A DNA stretch of 64,000 nucleotides, from positions 434,001 to 498,000 of the forward strand of contig VTFK01000008.1 of the NCBI GenBank assembly GCA_009617715.1, given 5' to 3'. This DNA is from Plectrocnemia conspersa (taxonomy: Eukaryota > Arthropoda > Insecta > Trichoptera > Polycentropodidae). A program made the translations under genes and the position numbers. Shown here in pieces: positions 33,421 to 44,712 of the stretch. Numbering within the stretch: the stretch's first letter is position 1; each line of letters starts with the position of its first letter. The notes below the pieces were generated by a model, which did not search any database, was not told where the DNA came from, and saw only the letters and a list, made by a program, of their open reading frames with translations.

Positions 33421-33849
33421 AATATCGAATTTTATTATTATATTTCTCAAGCTGTGTAACAGAAAAGTTTTAAAAGGAAAAAAATTGCACGATAAAAGCC
33501 ATATTGCTATTTTTTGTTATGTGAGAAAAAATACAGTTGCATCATTTTAATATTAAAAGTAAATAACCATCTTACAGTAGAATATTATTTAGTTTATTTT
33601 AAACGATTTCTGATATTGAATAAATTTATAATTAGCAATTTTCCTCATGACTAAAACTCTTTCAGTAAATTTTCTTTGCAACTTTTACGATTTTTTATTT
33701 TCAATTTATTTAAAATTTAAACATCCAACTCTTAAACAGAAATTTAATTAAAGATTCACACAAAACGCTAAAATATACAATTTAATAAAAAATAATAATA
33801 TAATGCACACCTAAAATATGTAGGTAAACATCACCTGACAATATTTTTT

Positions 33850-34030
33850 CAGCTTCTCATATTTATCGCCTTAAACATCATTGTATTTATGAAGCTTTGT
33901 GAGAAGCTGGATGGTTCGTGCAAGTGGAACGTTTTCATGCGTTGAAAACGGTCAAGAATAAGGAATGTGATAGCGACTCTCTAGAGCACTTTAAATCTCA
34001 AAGCTAAAAGTCACCAAGCATTGACGGATG
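33850..34030 (+). repeat. Dispersed repeat family D, copy 2
   Basis: Partner of 30,355-30,550. The two copies share ordered blocks through to ccaagcattgac, with scattered substitutions and small indels. No coding capacity or terminal motif was seen. Confidence 0.7.
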
Positions 34031-34149
34031 CAGCAACTTTAAAAAAATACTTGTTTTTGTAGAGATATCTAAGAATTTATTGAAATTCTCTACAAGTATT
34101 TTGTATTTTCTAAAATTAATAAATAAAATAATAAATAAAAACCATTATA

Positions 34150-34210
34150 CAGGCTGCCCTCGATTTTTGAACGTTCGACTTTCGCACAATTCGCTATTTC
34201 GCACATTTAA
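34150..34210 (+). mobile_element. Possible Tigger/pogo-type transposon terminus
   Basis: After TA, the sequence CAGGCTGCCCTCGATTTTTG, then aacgttcgactttcgcaca, has the CAG-x(5)-CCTCG layout common at Tigger-type ends. No matching inverted end was found, so it is at best a solo end. Confidence 0.3.
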
Positions 34211-34251
34211 AAAAAAAACAATTTTTTTAAATTAAATTTTTTTTTTTTTTT

Positions 34252-34311
34252 TTTGTATAATACTAACAGGTCTACGATATGTTTGTATAATACTAACAGG
34301 TCTACGATATG
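34252..34311. repeat. Perfect 30-bp tandem duplication (2 copies)
   Basis: The unit starts tttgtataatactaacaggt and ends ctacgatatg; two identical copies abut. It creates a duplicated start to an 85-codon open frame (34,253-34,510) that is otherwise unrecognised and is not called as a gene. Confidence 0.9.
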
Positions 34312-34510
34312 TTCAATTTTGCAAAATAAAAATGTAATTGAAGAATACGTTCAAAATTGTGGAAAACAAAGATATATTTTTACAATCTTTAATGAAAGTT
34401 GTGATCCCAATGGAGAATGCATATCTCAAGTGCGTGGGGCCATCAATAAAAACATAGCATGTTATAAAATACTATATGAAGAGAAGAATAAGATAGTAGA
34501 AAACAGTTAA

Positions 34511-35413
34511 CTCTTGATAACTTTTTAAAGGAAACACCCGCAAAGCCCACTTAAACGTGTCTCTTAAACGCCTCGTAAAATATTATATTGACAAAATTTT
34601 AAAATACAAAATTTCTTTTTTTTACTTCTCTAAATTCAAAACAATCAAATTTTAGGAGAATTATTGAAATTTTTTATACTTTTACTAATACCAATAGATC
34701 GAAATAAATGAACATATATTATTATAATACTATAATAAAAAGATCAAAAGCTTTTGTGTTAATAAAAAAATTTGAATAATATTAAAAAAAAGAAGTAAAA
34801 TAATTTAACGAAATTAATTATTAAAATAGTGTAAAAATAAATTATTAAAACATACTTATAAAAAATGCAGTAAAATAAATATTACGGCAGTCAAACGTTA
34901 AGAATCACTTTTTTATATATAATTTACTATAATCTCAATATAATATAAAAAATCGAATAATATAAAATAAATATGTAAAATTAATTTACAAAATTTAATA
35001 AAAGAAAAGCTGTAAAATAAATTATTTAAATGCACTAATATAAAAAAGTAGTAAAATTAATCAAAGCAATCAAATGTTGAGAATAACTGAAATTTTTATA
35101 TTTTACTATAAATGTAATATTAAATAATAAGCTGAATAATATGTAATAAATATGTTAAATAATTTAACGAAATTTAATAGTCTAAAAGTGTCGAAATAAA
35201 TTAATTAGACATATAATTCTAATACTAAAAAAATAGTTTTATAAGTCAATGTTTTAAACTGTTTTTTTTCTGTAATTTATTATAAATACTATACAAAATA
35301 TTATCAAATAAATAATATTAGAAATAATTATAGAAAATTCCTAAAATAACTTATTGCCAAGTGTATACTAACAAATTAACAAATGTGTATAAATTAACTC
35401 ACTACTCAAAAGG
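34511..35413. mobile_element. TTAA-flanked piggyBac-like non-autonomous element with ~180-bp tandem units
   Basis: The right end, ...ctcactactcaaaagg, is followed by ttaa (35,414-35,417) and nearly matches the right end of the element at 42,628-43,067. The left limit is the ttaa at 34,507-34,510, followed by ctcttg. piggyBac elements insert at and duplicate TTAA. Inside, an AT-rich unit recurs with period about 180 bp: copies start near 34,829, 35,009 and 35,188, each with a taaaataaattatt-like start, and the first two also with a tcaa-cgttaagaat/tcaa-tgttgagaat block. There is no transposase. The left boundary is less certain than the right. Confidence 0.5.
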
Positions 35414-35509
35414 TTAACCTAGTCCAACGCAATTATATATACAATTTTTTTTTAAAACTGGCATTTATATTTATAAAATTATATTAAATTAATTAAAATA
35501 TGTTAAGTA

Positions 35510-35552
35510 AGGCTAGGTTAGGGTATTTTATACCATAGCCTAACTTAGCCTA
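35510..35552. repeat. Imperfect hairpin containing TTAGG/CCTAA-type motifs
   Basis: ggctaggttagggtat pairs with ataccatagcctaacttagc across a short loop, with one 4-base bulge. The TTAGG-like motif recalls insect telomeric repeats, but there is no array; the similarity may be chance. Confidence 0.5.
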
Positions 35553-36699
35553 ACTGAATTATACAAAAACCTTTTTTGGAAAATAATATGGTTGTATTTA
35601 TATTTTTAATTTAAAGCGTACTATATTTTATTTTATAAGCGATTTATATGTTTGAAATGTACATTAAAACATAATTAAATAATATTATTTGTAATTTTTT
35701 TTGTAAAAAGCAACGTTAAAAATTTTTTTGCTTTTTAATAATTTGAAAATTCGTGTAAATTAAAATCGGGAAAATGAAGGTTTTTTGTCCATATATCAGT
35801 CCTTAAACCTTTATGTGTACTTCATCAATTAAAGCAATAAAATTAACATTAAGCAATAGAAAAATTACTTATTTATAATATTAGAATATGTTTTATATAA
35901 TTTTTATATTGACAATTTCTTGAATTTATTATAGATATTTTAAAAATATTTTTACTTCTAAATAATTTGACTAATCGTGTTAATTCAAATAGAGCAAATG
36001 AAAATTTTTTAATCGCATAGAATAGTCCTTAAACTTTAAGTTTAATGTATACTTTATATTAATTATAGCAATAAAATAAACATTAAGCAATAGCAAAAAT
36101 ACACTCCTGCAATACTGGTATTTAAATGGTATATGATCGGAAATTTTTAGTAATTAAGGCTAATGCATTGAAAATTAAATTTAATAAATTATTTGTGTTT
36201 TCTTGAGATTTCATAATAATATTAATCTTTTCATATTCTTTACATATTTTTAAACTTTTGTCTACATTTTAGTTCAATTAAAAATAATTTTAAAACGGTT
36301 TCTGTATTAAATTAGATTACAGCTTGAGATAAATAGGTTTATAATTTTAATAACTATAGGAAATTTGTGGAGGTGTGACAGATTTTAGTCATAAGTAGCA
36401 GCATAAAAAATAATAATTGAAGCATAGTAACAGTCAATGGTTGCAGAAAGTAGTAACCTATTTTAAATGTATAAACGTGTACTAAAAGTTGTAATTTTAA
36501 ACGTCACTCAAATATATTTATATTTGAAGAGAAAGCGCTTACCCAATGTCTATAAGTCGTTTTAGAAAAATTTAAAAAATTAATAATTTTTGTTAAAATA
36601 TTTTAACAATAATTTTTATCACATTTTTTTTAAATAAAATATTTATTATACTAATCTAATTATTTAAAGTACGATTTCAATTTGTTGACAAAATAGCTT

Positions 36700-37270
36700 A
36701 GAGCTACGCAGAAAAGAGTTGGTATGTACCTAGACTGTGCACTTCGTCACGACACATTACAGACTAACTCGTTGTTCCCGGAAATAAATATATCTGTACT
36801 GCAGACTTTTTCTCTCTTTGCTATACATGTGCTGAGACATTGGTAGTTTCATACTACAATTACACTTTCAAGTGTTTTGTTCGTCGTTTGGATTCCGCTC
36901 CATTTCCATTCGCGCGTGTGGCGGCACCCTTACCCGCCCAGCGTCAACCGAGCCGTGAACCTCGTTCGGCGAACTTTCACGGCTGCGAGCCGGAGATAAA
37001 CGTGCTCCTAATTGATTCTGTGATAAGAGAGAAGCGAAGAGCACACCTGAGAGCCGAAAGGACTTTTGTATCTGCGGCGGGATTTCTGTGAAACCATCGC
37101 GATAATTAAACGCACGCGAGTGTCGCTTATGATATTGCTCGTCTAATTCGCCAGCCGGAGAGAGAAGAGAAGAGCGCCGAGCCGTGAGAGAGATAATATT
37201 GTATCTTACGTATAAAACCCAACCTTAAACGCAGTATCCGTAAACGGGCGGATTACGAGAGGCGTATTTT
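36700..37270. other. GC-richer purine-biased island
   Basis: Unique sequence with GAGAG-rich runs near 37,150-37,195 and an 83-codon open frame at 36,840-37,091 without domain support. GAGAG is the core site of GAGA factor in insects. Candidate intronic regulatory DNA; no gene is supported. Confidence 0.3.
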
Positions 37271-38561
37271 TAGGTACGGAATTTCGACGGTTTAAATTAA
37301 TATATGACGATTCTCGAGCTGTTGATTTCAAGTGAATATAGCGTAGTTTTCTGTTTTCATGTTTACACTGTAATAATTTGAATTTTCAGTCATTTAATAA
37401 CATTTTACTATGATTTATATAATTTAGAAGATTTCGTTGATTTTCTGTCTTAATAAATTATAAAATTATATTTTTTTATTGAATTAATATTTTTAATATA
37501 ATAAGGACCCATATCTTTGAACGAATAAAGAAGTAAATATTTTTTTTGTGGATTAAAATATATACATTTTAATTATAGATTATGATATACAAATACTATA
37601 ATATATGATGTATGGTTTCAGATTCAAGATTGTAATTAAGGATTTTTATAGTGGACGAAGTATCTTTCTTGGTAGAAAATTCAGCAAATATTCAATTACA
37701 AGTTATTTTAATTCACTTGTATATATACTGCTAACGAAACTCATAAGCGTAATTATAATTATTTAATGTAAAATTATTATCTGTTTGAAGTGTACTCATT
37801 AGCATTTTTTGCCTATTTTTTATTTACATCTAGAATAATTTAACCAAGCTATATTTTGAAATATATATTTTAATTATGTTACTTTTTGCGTATTAAAAAC
37901 TATTATTAGGGGTTAATACAAATAAATAAAAATCTTACTGGGCTCACCTTTAATATTTGTACTATAGTTTTAGCCGTCATATTATTAAAGTATAATACTG
38001 AATAATATGATTGTTTTTAAAAAGTCAGACAGTAAATTAAATATATGGTTTCTGAACTTTTTAATAATAGTTAAAAAATGGCTTTATTACAATACATACT
38101 TTAGATATAACTGTAAATTAAAAAAGGCAAGCAAAGGCTTTAAATATACCAAAATACATACAAAAGGCAGAGAAAACTAAAATTGATTGCAAAAGTTTAT
38201 TGAATAGTAAAATTTAAAAGTTTATATATGTTTGACCAAGCTTGAGTTTATCTTATTACAATAATAATCAGTAAAATCTAATTTATTATAAACCAAATTA
38301 ATTAAATATTTTATAAAAACCAATAATTTTGGTCTCCCAGACACGTAAGATTTAAACCTAGATCTATTTCAAAAAGGTAATGCAATTAATCAAACTTTGT
38401 ATGTAGTTGTTAAAGGGCAATCTCGAGGCAATTTAAAAATAAGGTCTATTTGATAAAAACTAAAATATTATTTATAGCAGCATTTTATAGATAAGTTTAA
38501 ATTGGGTTAAAAACCGTCTTTTAAAAAATGTTTCATAAGCAAGAATAACACTACAAGTCTA

Positions 38562-39890
38562 ATGCCTGCACTTCACTCTCCGGAAGTAGGCGATGGTTGG
38601 CCAAGGACGGAGAATATAATGTGTTAATTCGAGGTTACTTCGGTCGAGCTCGGTTCTCCCCGCTCTAAAATCTCTCGGAAGTTCTCCGAGGTTACCGCGA
38701 ACGGGAGGTAAAGTGGGGGTAATTTAGTTCGACTAGGCAGCTTCGAGCGCTTCCGAAAATTCCAAGACCAAGGAAATAGTCGGAATGTTCTTACAAGCGC
38801 AAGCGGCGAAATACTTCCCCTTTCGCTCTCTCGCGTGGTAAGTGACGAGAGAGAGAGAGAGAGAAAGATAATGATATGGTTTCTTGCAAACTGAGATAGA
38901 ACGAGTATCTCGGTTCAATTTCAATATGGGCTTAGGCGTATGTGGTATTTGCCCGATCTGGACGGCTAAAATTATTTCTCCAAATATATGATTTTATAAG
39001 TGTTAAAAAATACATTATAGAAAAAAACTTTTTTAAAAAAAAAACTAAAAAAATTACCTTTTTTTTTATTTTTCATGAAATAATTCATGCAATTTTATTA
39101 TAAAAAGTATTTAAAGTATTTCTTTAATTGTAGGCCCGAAGAAGAGGAATTCCGTGTTGAACGGACGTGCGTAGCGTAAAAAAAAATTTCGCCGCGTAGC
39201 GTAAAAAAAAAAATTGTATATGTCACAAATTTTCTGTTTTATATTAAGAAAAAAAGCATTTGACTAGCATTTTATCATACTCGGTATCGTTTTTTTTAAA
39301 TATGTATATATTTGGTGATTCTCAACAAATTTTTATTTTATTTTATTAGTACGCGATCCATAATTTGACGTTTACTGATTTTACCACGGTAACCATATTA
39401 TTAAAAAATTACAATCATTACAAAACTGTATTTTAAATTTGACGTTAACACGTTACCTATTTAAAAAGTTATAATGGTTTAAAATGTTTAGGTCCTAACT
39501 TTTGCGACTAAGCCCGGTCCTATTTTTAAGAATAATGCATTTTTAAGGTATGCAATGTGCTAAAAACCGCAAAAATCCGCAGTCAATTTTACATGTATCA
39601 TCAAGAAAAAGACCTAAGCTATATATTGTATATAAAATCTAGATTAAAAAGTGGTGGGAAATATAACTAATGAACTCAAAATTAAAAAAAATATATAGGA
39701 AAAAGTACTAAATAATATCGTGTGTTTTATCTGCGCTTAAATTTTCATAGTCGATTTTAATCGAAATACCACACCGTGCGCAATTTATACATTTTGGGGG
39801 CAGTGTGGACGCTACTCGGAAGTCGCCGACCTTCACCATATTCGGTAGACCTTTTGGTTCGGTAGCTTCCAGAGAGTGAAGTGCAGGCAT
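38562..39890. repeat. Pair of 25-bp inverted repeats 1.3 kb apart
   Basis: atgcctgcacttcactctc plus cggaag at 38,562-38,586 is matched by its reverse complement at 39,866-39,890 with one mismatch. The spacing and inverted orientation suggest terminal repeats of a ~1.33-kb DNA element, or an inverted duplication. The interior contains a (GA)n tract near 38,847-38,864 and a duplicated gcgtagcgtaaaaaaa at about 39,170 and 39,197. No transposase was recognised and flanking target duplications are not evident. Confidence 0.55.
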
Positions 39891-41376
39891 AAGGATATGC
39901 ATAAAAGTATAAAAAAACATTCAAGAGACTATTTGATATCGGTTGTATTAAGGAGAAAAATAGGGTAATAGCTGTTTTTAAAAGATCAATATAATGAAAG
40001 TATTTTAAGATGCCAAAGAAGTATACGATACACGAAGCATTAATACAATGATCAGGAATAAAACAACCCTTATAAATTTGTACATTTAAATTTATTATTA
40101 TAGTATTAAATCAAGGTATGAATATTAAGTTGAACTCAAAGTGAAGAAATATAAAGCAACAATTTATTGAATGTTTGTAATATAACCCTTACGCGTCATA
40201 TTTATTTAACACTTTACCCGACTACAGTTTAAAACTGTTCGAAAGCGATTTCGCACATCTGTCGGATCGATACAGTCGCTCGACTGTTTCTCGATGATTT
40301 ATCTCGAGGACGCGCGATTTATCGCCCGGGGAATTTCGGATATAACGATATTATCATCAACCCTTATTCTGCAACCCCCGAGGAGTCGAAGGGTGTTCAA
40401 GTGCCCTCGGTAAATTTTATTACGAATCCTGGCGTCCTTTTTCGGTCGGACGGACTCGGCTCCGATGTAGACGAACCCACTTTTGCACCAATATCGATCA
40501 TGTCAACGAGTTTGGATAAAACAACATTATGATACATGACTGTATACCATTGGCGTGTTATCCTTCTGACCGAATCTAATATTAGATCCTTCGTATCATA
40601 TAAAATAAAATTCAATATCCAAGAAGAGCCAAAGATGAAGCCTTATTTCGTTTCTTATTAGATTATGTAGCTTATTCTTAACAGAGGTAGAATTATAATA
40701 TTTTGATGTATTTTAAAGTTAATTTTATTACCATGAAATAATTTAGTATAATATTCAAGGAACTAACTGTGCGTTGTGTGAGAAAGGCACCGCAATACTA
40801 TTGATAATACATCTTTTATTTAGACTTAAAAATAAATAACATGTATAAAAAGAAATGTTGAGGCAACTGCATAGGACTTAATTAAATTACCTCGTCTATA
40901 AGATAAGACACGTCAAGAGTGAATGTGATTAAAAGCATTTTATGGATGAAATCATTTGTAAAAGAAAGTGATAAAGCAGGCTTTTTTAAGCCATTGGCAT
41001 GTAAAATGCCTCAGGTCTTACCTAGTGACCCTCCAATATAAATCCAATTAATTATTGCCGTGTGACATTCAAGTGATTAAACTGTGTTTTAGTTATTATA
41101 TATATATATATGTTAAAAATATTATTTATCAGGCAATCGAATAAATAATATAGAAAGTATACTAATGTTGCATATGTGTTCTCATAACATCTCACTAAAC
41201 TTTTGACAAATATGTAATGTAAATGCTTTCAAAATTGATATGTATATTTAGACGCTTTTGATAGCGCCCACAGCTCCCAGAGTTTAGTTAAGAAATTTAG
41301 CAATACGCTTCAGTAAACTTAAACTATTATACTAGTTACACTTGCAAGTTGATTTGCATCAATTAGCACAAATTAC

Positions 41377-42047
41377 CTCTCCGTCCTTTGACCAGTGGCT
41401 GTATGTAGCGTTGCTCGGTAGATTGCACTCCAACACCTGTTTGACATTCAGCTCGGACATGACTTCGTTAGCGTTGATCTCCAAGGGTGGCAGCCTCCTA
41501 AACGGCATGTCAGCCTGGTACTCCAACTCTTCAACTTCTTCCGCTTTAGAACTACTTTCATTCCTCTTACCGTCTTCGCCCATGTAACTTTCTAAGAACT
41601 TCTCATCATCGTCCGTCAAAATGAGCACAGCCTTTCCGTTATCCGTCTGAAGGATCTTCACATCTGAATCGGCTATGATGGCAAAGGTGTGTTCTTTTCT
41701 GTTGCTTTTCAATATGTTGACGTTGGTGGAGTTTCCAGCTATGCTGTCCAAGAAAGTGTCTCTGTAAACCTTTGGTCTTTGGACTTGGGCGTTCTGCCTA
41801 TTGTTATCCTTATTATCTACACTCTTTAAATCTATGTTTGCTTTAGAGCCAATTTCTACACTTTTACTAATAAAATCATAAGATTCTGTTGTGGACGTAT
41901 CTATTTTTGAATAACTTAAAGTTTCAGCATCAGGGCCCAATCTCCAAGTGTCTTTAGCTGTAGTGCTTTTTTCTCTTTCTTTTTGGTTTAGAGAATGATT
42001 CGGCGCTGACACTGGTCCTTTGCTCTCTGAGGCCGGACCACTGAGAC
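41377..42047 (-). CDS. Ig-superfamily gene, exon A: disordered N-terminal region and first half of Ig domain 1
   Basis: Internal coding exon of about 223 codons. The acceptor reads ttatttttacag/gtctcag (exon begins at 42047, phase 1) and the donor reads GACGGAGAG/gtaatt (exon ends at 41377, phase 0). The first ~165 residues are polar, Ser/Thr/Asp/Glu/Lys-rich and look disordered, with several N-glycosylation sequons (NHS, NST, NES, NAT). An acidic run (DDDEKFLES, then EEVEELEYQ) precedes the start of an Ig domain: VLECNLPSNATYSHWSKDGE supplies the B-strand Cys and C-strand Trp. Ig domains are usually extracellular, so this is probably a secreted or membrane adhesion/receptor protein. The ATG-like codon at 42012 is internal, because the reading frame stays open back to the acceptor; a start exon with a signal peptide should lie upstream, above 42047, and was not found. 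The gene name is not recognised. Confidence 0.85.
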
Positions 42048-42627
42048 CTGTAAAAATAAAAAATAACTATTAAGATACAAATCTCTCATATTATATAATA
42101 TTTAAAATTTAAAAGTATATGATATATCAGTTTAGTTATAATATTTAAATATATATATTTTTTTGTAATAAAACAATCAGCTTTTTTGAAACAAAATACC
42201 TTTTTTTTGCATTATACGAGGTATTTTTGGTAAAAAAAAATTATGACGTAAACAATTCTAAATTGTAAACATATTTTGTTTGCTATATCTGTTATTCCTA
42301 AATCTATTTTTGTTTATTATTTTGCAACGTAGTTTATTAATTTTACTTTATATTTTATAATGCAGCTTTTTATTAAAAAAAATACGAATCACTGCCTAAA
42401 GATTTTTTTTTGTTTGAGGTAAAAGTCGTTATTTGAAGCAAACATATAATTAGAGACTTATATTTATAAATAGTTAGAATGTATATTAAAAAGTATTTAT
42501 CTTTCTAGTTAAATTGCAAATAATTACTTTAATGTACCTAATCGAATCACATATGTGACTATATAAATTGATTTATTGATAAAATTCTTATAATAATACT
42601 ATTAGCTTTCTTTTATTTACTATTTAA

Positions 42628-43067
42628 CTCTTTGCACGGTATCGCCGTACATGTACGGCGGTCGATATTGCACTGTCTTAAAACACCCCAGATGAATATA
42701 TATTTACATATAATATATAACGAAATAAATAATAAATAAAAAAACATTAAATTTATATAATATTTTTTAAATTTGATTTATTGTAAATAATTTATGAAAA
42801 ATAATAGAGTATGAAATAAATTAACTTTATGAAAAATATTTAAAGTTTCTAAATTGACATAAAAAAATCCACAAGAGTCAAATAATATATAAATAAAGAA
42901 TTAAAACATACTAATACAAAAAAGTAATAAAATAAATTAAAGCAATAATTTACTATAAATGCAATATGAAATAAGAAACCACAGAAATAATTTGTAAAAT
43001 TAACTCATTTCTAGTTGTCTACTAACAAATTAACAAATCTATATAAATTAACTCACCACTGAAAGGG
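42628..43067. mobile_element. piggyBac-like MITE (TTAA insertion)
   Basis: Flanked by ttaa at 42,624-42,627 and ttga (a one-base change) at 43,068-43,071. The left end, ctctttgcacgg, and the reverse complement of the right end, ccctttcagtgg, share a C-Y-C-T-T-T terminus typical of piggyBac relatives. A perfect 18-bp palindrome, cgccgtacatgtacggcg, lies at 42,643-42,660. The AT-rich interior and the right ~50 bp match the element at 34,511-35,413. It encodes nothing, and lies just upstream of exon A of the Ig gene. Confidence 0.65.
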
Positions 43068-43711
43068 TTGAAAAAAATTAATTATAAATTAAATTTGCTT
43101 TAAATTTCAGATTAATTATAAAATATTTGCACTTTAAATCATACTAATAAATAACAATATAGTAGACAATATTTAAAAAAATGTTATATACATATTTACT
43201 AATATTTTCGATTAATTCAATAAAAAAAATATTCATTAGATTTGATGATTTCATATTATGTCACAAGAGCGATTTTATGACATTAATAAAATCGTATTAA
43301 TTGTAATTGTGATTAAACCCGTTTTTTAATTAAAATATATTGATTTATATTTCGCAAACAGCTCAGAAAGCACGTTGTACATAAACTAATACTTTGCCTA
43401 ATATTTTTTCATAATATCTAAAAAATAAGACTGCGGTAATTTTACATATCACTCTTAACATTGCTAAAAAAACTTATATATATTTATTACTCATATGCAT
43501 TGATTTATTGTGGATTCAAGTCTATATTTAATCATTTTCTAATTAGTTTGCTACTTTACATTAAATAATTAAATTTATTTATTAGTATTCTTCGTAAAAT
43601 AAAAAGCAATATCTCAATGCGTTAAAACAATGTAAAGACAATCAACAACTACTATTTAAATAGTAAAAATCAAATTGAAATTAAGATCTGTGAATCAGAT
43701 CGACCCATCTC

Positions 43712-43775
43712 GATTATAGATTAGGAAAATATAGAATAACCTTATTTGTGATGATCAATTGAAATTATAATTATA
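43712..43775 (-). repeat. SINE family A, tail fragment
   Basis: On the minus strand, ataatttcaattgatcatca, caaataaggtt and attttcctaatct match the 3' half of the family A SINE (tccgatcgatcatcacagat ... ttactaatct). The head is missing. Confidence 0.5.
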
Positions 43776-44539
43776 TATTAAACTTTAATATCGATCTCAA
43801 AAAAATGACTTATTTTTTAAGTAAGCGCATCCTAAGAATAATTTATTTAAAACAGAGACAATCTCATTTGTGATAATTGTTTAAAATCTCATAAAAATAA
43901 TGCGATTAAGTTTTTATTACGGTTACTAGAACACTATAAGTAAATGTATAATCCCAGAGCAATTAAAGTAATTAGAAATACACATAAAAACAGTTTATTG
44001 TATATAATTTGCTTATTAAATAAACGAACACTTTAGTTAATTTAAATAGAGAGAGGCTATGCTTCTGGGATACAATTTTTTTATATGGGATAAAAAATTA
44101 TAAGAATACTATTGTTATTTTTTTTCTGTTAATAATTACCATTCTCTATTGAAAATCACGCATTACTAAGGCATATACATATGAATGTGGTGTATAATAA
44201 AACTTCATTGATCACATATTTTGTATCAAAATACGGAGTGTAATAAGGACAGGCAGGCGCCCATTTTCAGGGGGCGCCTTTTATCCCGTCTCCACACACT
44301 CCGACGCTCCTCTTACATAATGAGATCCATAAAAAAGTTTTATTGCAGATCAAAAAAGAAAAGGCGGGCATGTTTAGTAGTGGTCTGTAGCTCTAAAGAA
44401 AGGCAATCGATTCGCTAAGCTTATATACACGTGCAGGAGCAAATTTACTGTGTATACTCAACTAAAATTGTAAATATGAATGATATTTTATAATATTTTA
44501 TAATATAAAATATAATTCATATTAAACGGCACAAAAAAA

Positions 44540-44712
44540 CAGTGGTATAAATTAGTTACTTTGAACTGAAAGACCTGGGTTCAATTCCCATATAAAATAC
44601 AGTGTTTTTTTAATTTTTTTTATCCTGAGAGAGATTTAGTGTTTATATAATTTTAATTCCGATCGATCATCACTGATTAGATTTTTGTAAATTTTTAAAC
44701 CTCACGGTTGAA
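44540..44712 (+). repeat. tRNA-derived SINE (family A), near full length with good B box
   Basis: Begins gtggtataaattagttactt (box-A-like TGGTATAAATTAG). A canonical B-box region, gggttcaattccc, follows 30 bases further, then a T-rich segment, ttccgatcgatcatcactga and a tail ending aaacctcacgg. This copy keeps the best RNA polymerase III promoter of the family in the window and shows directly that the head derives from a tRNA. Confidence 0.8.

Larger units (their letters stand above)
17065..41376 (-). other. 24.3-kb intron A-B of the Ig gene
   Basis: Bounded by the exon A donor (gtaatt, minus strand) and the exon B acceptor (tatatttcag). The phase-0 junction falls within Ig domain 1, between its C-strand Trp and F-strand Cys. 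It is filled with transposable elements, listed separately, and AT-rich unique sequence. The stretches 17,100-18,600, 19,010-19,660 and 22,260-25,440 show no gene, RNA or clear repeat. GC-richer unique islands lie at about 24,470-24,670, 27,280-27,660, 28,080-28,460, 31,370-31,830, 32,870-33,420, 36,700-37,270, 38,570-38,900 and 40,200-40,600; they could be conserved regulatory DNA. Confidence 0.75.

Noticed and set aside
34253..34510. 85-codon frame with a duplicated start
   Set aside because: The start is made by a 30-bp tandem duplication after a poly-T run and the product is not recognised; it also ends at the TTAA of the adjacent element.
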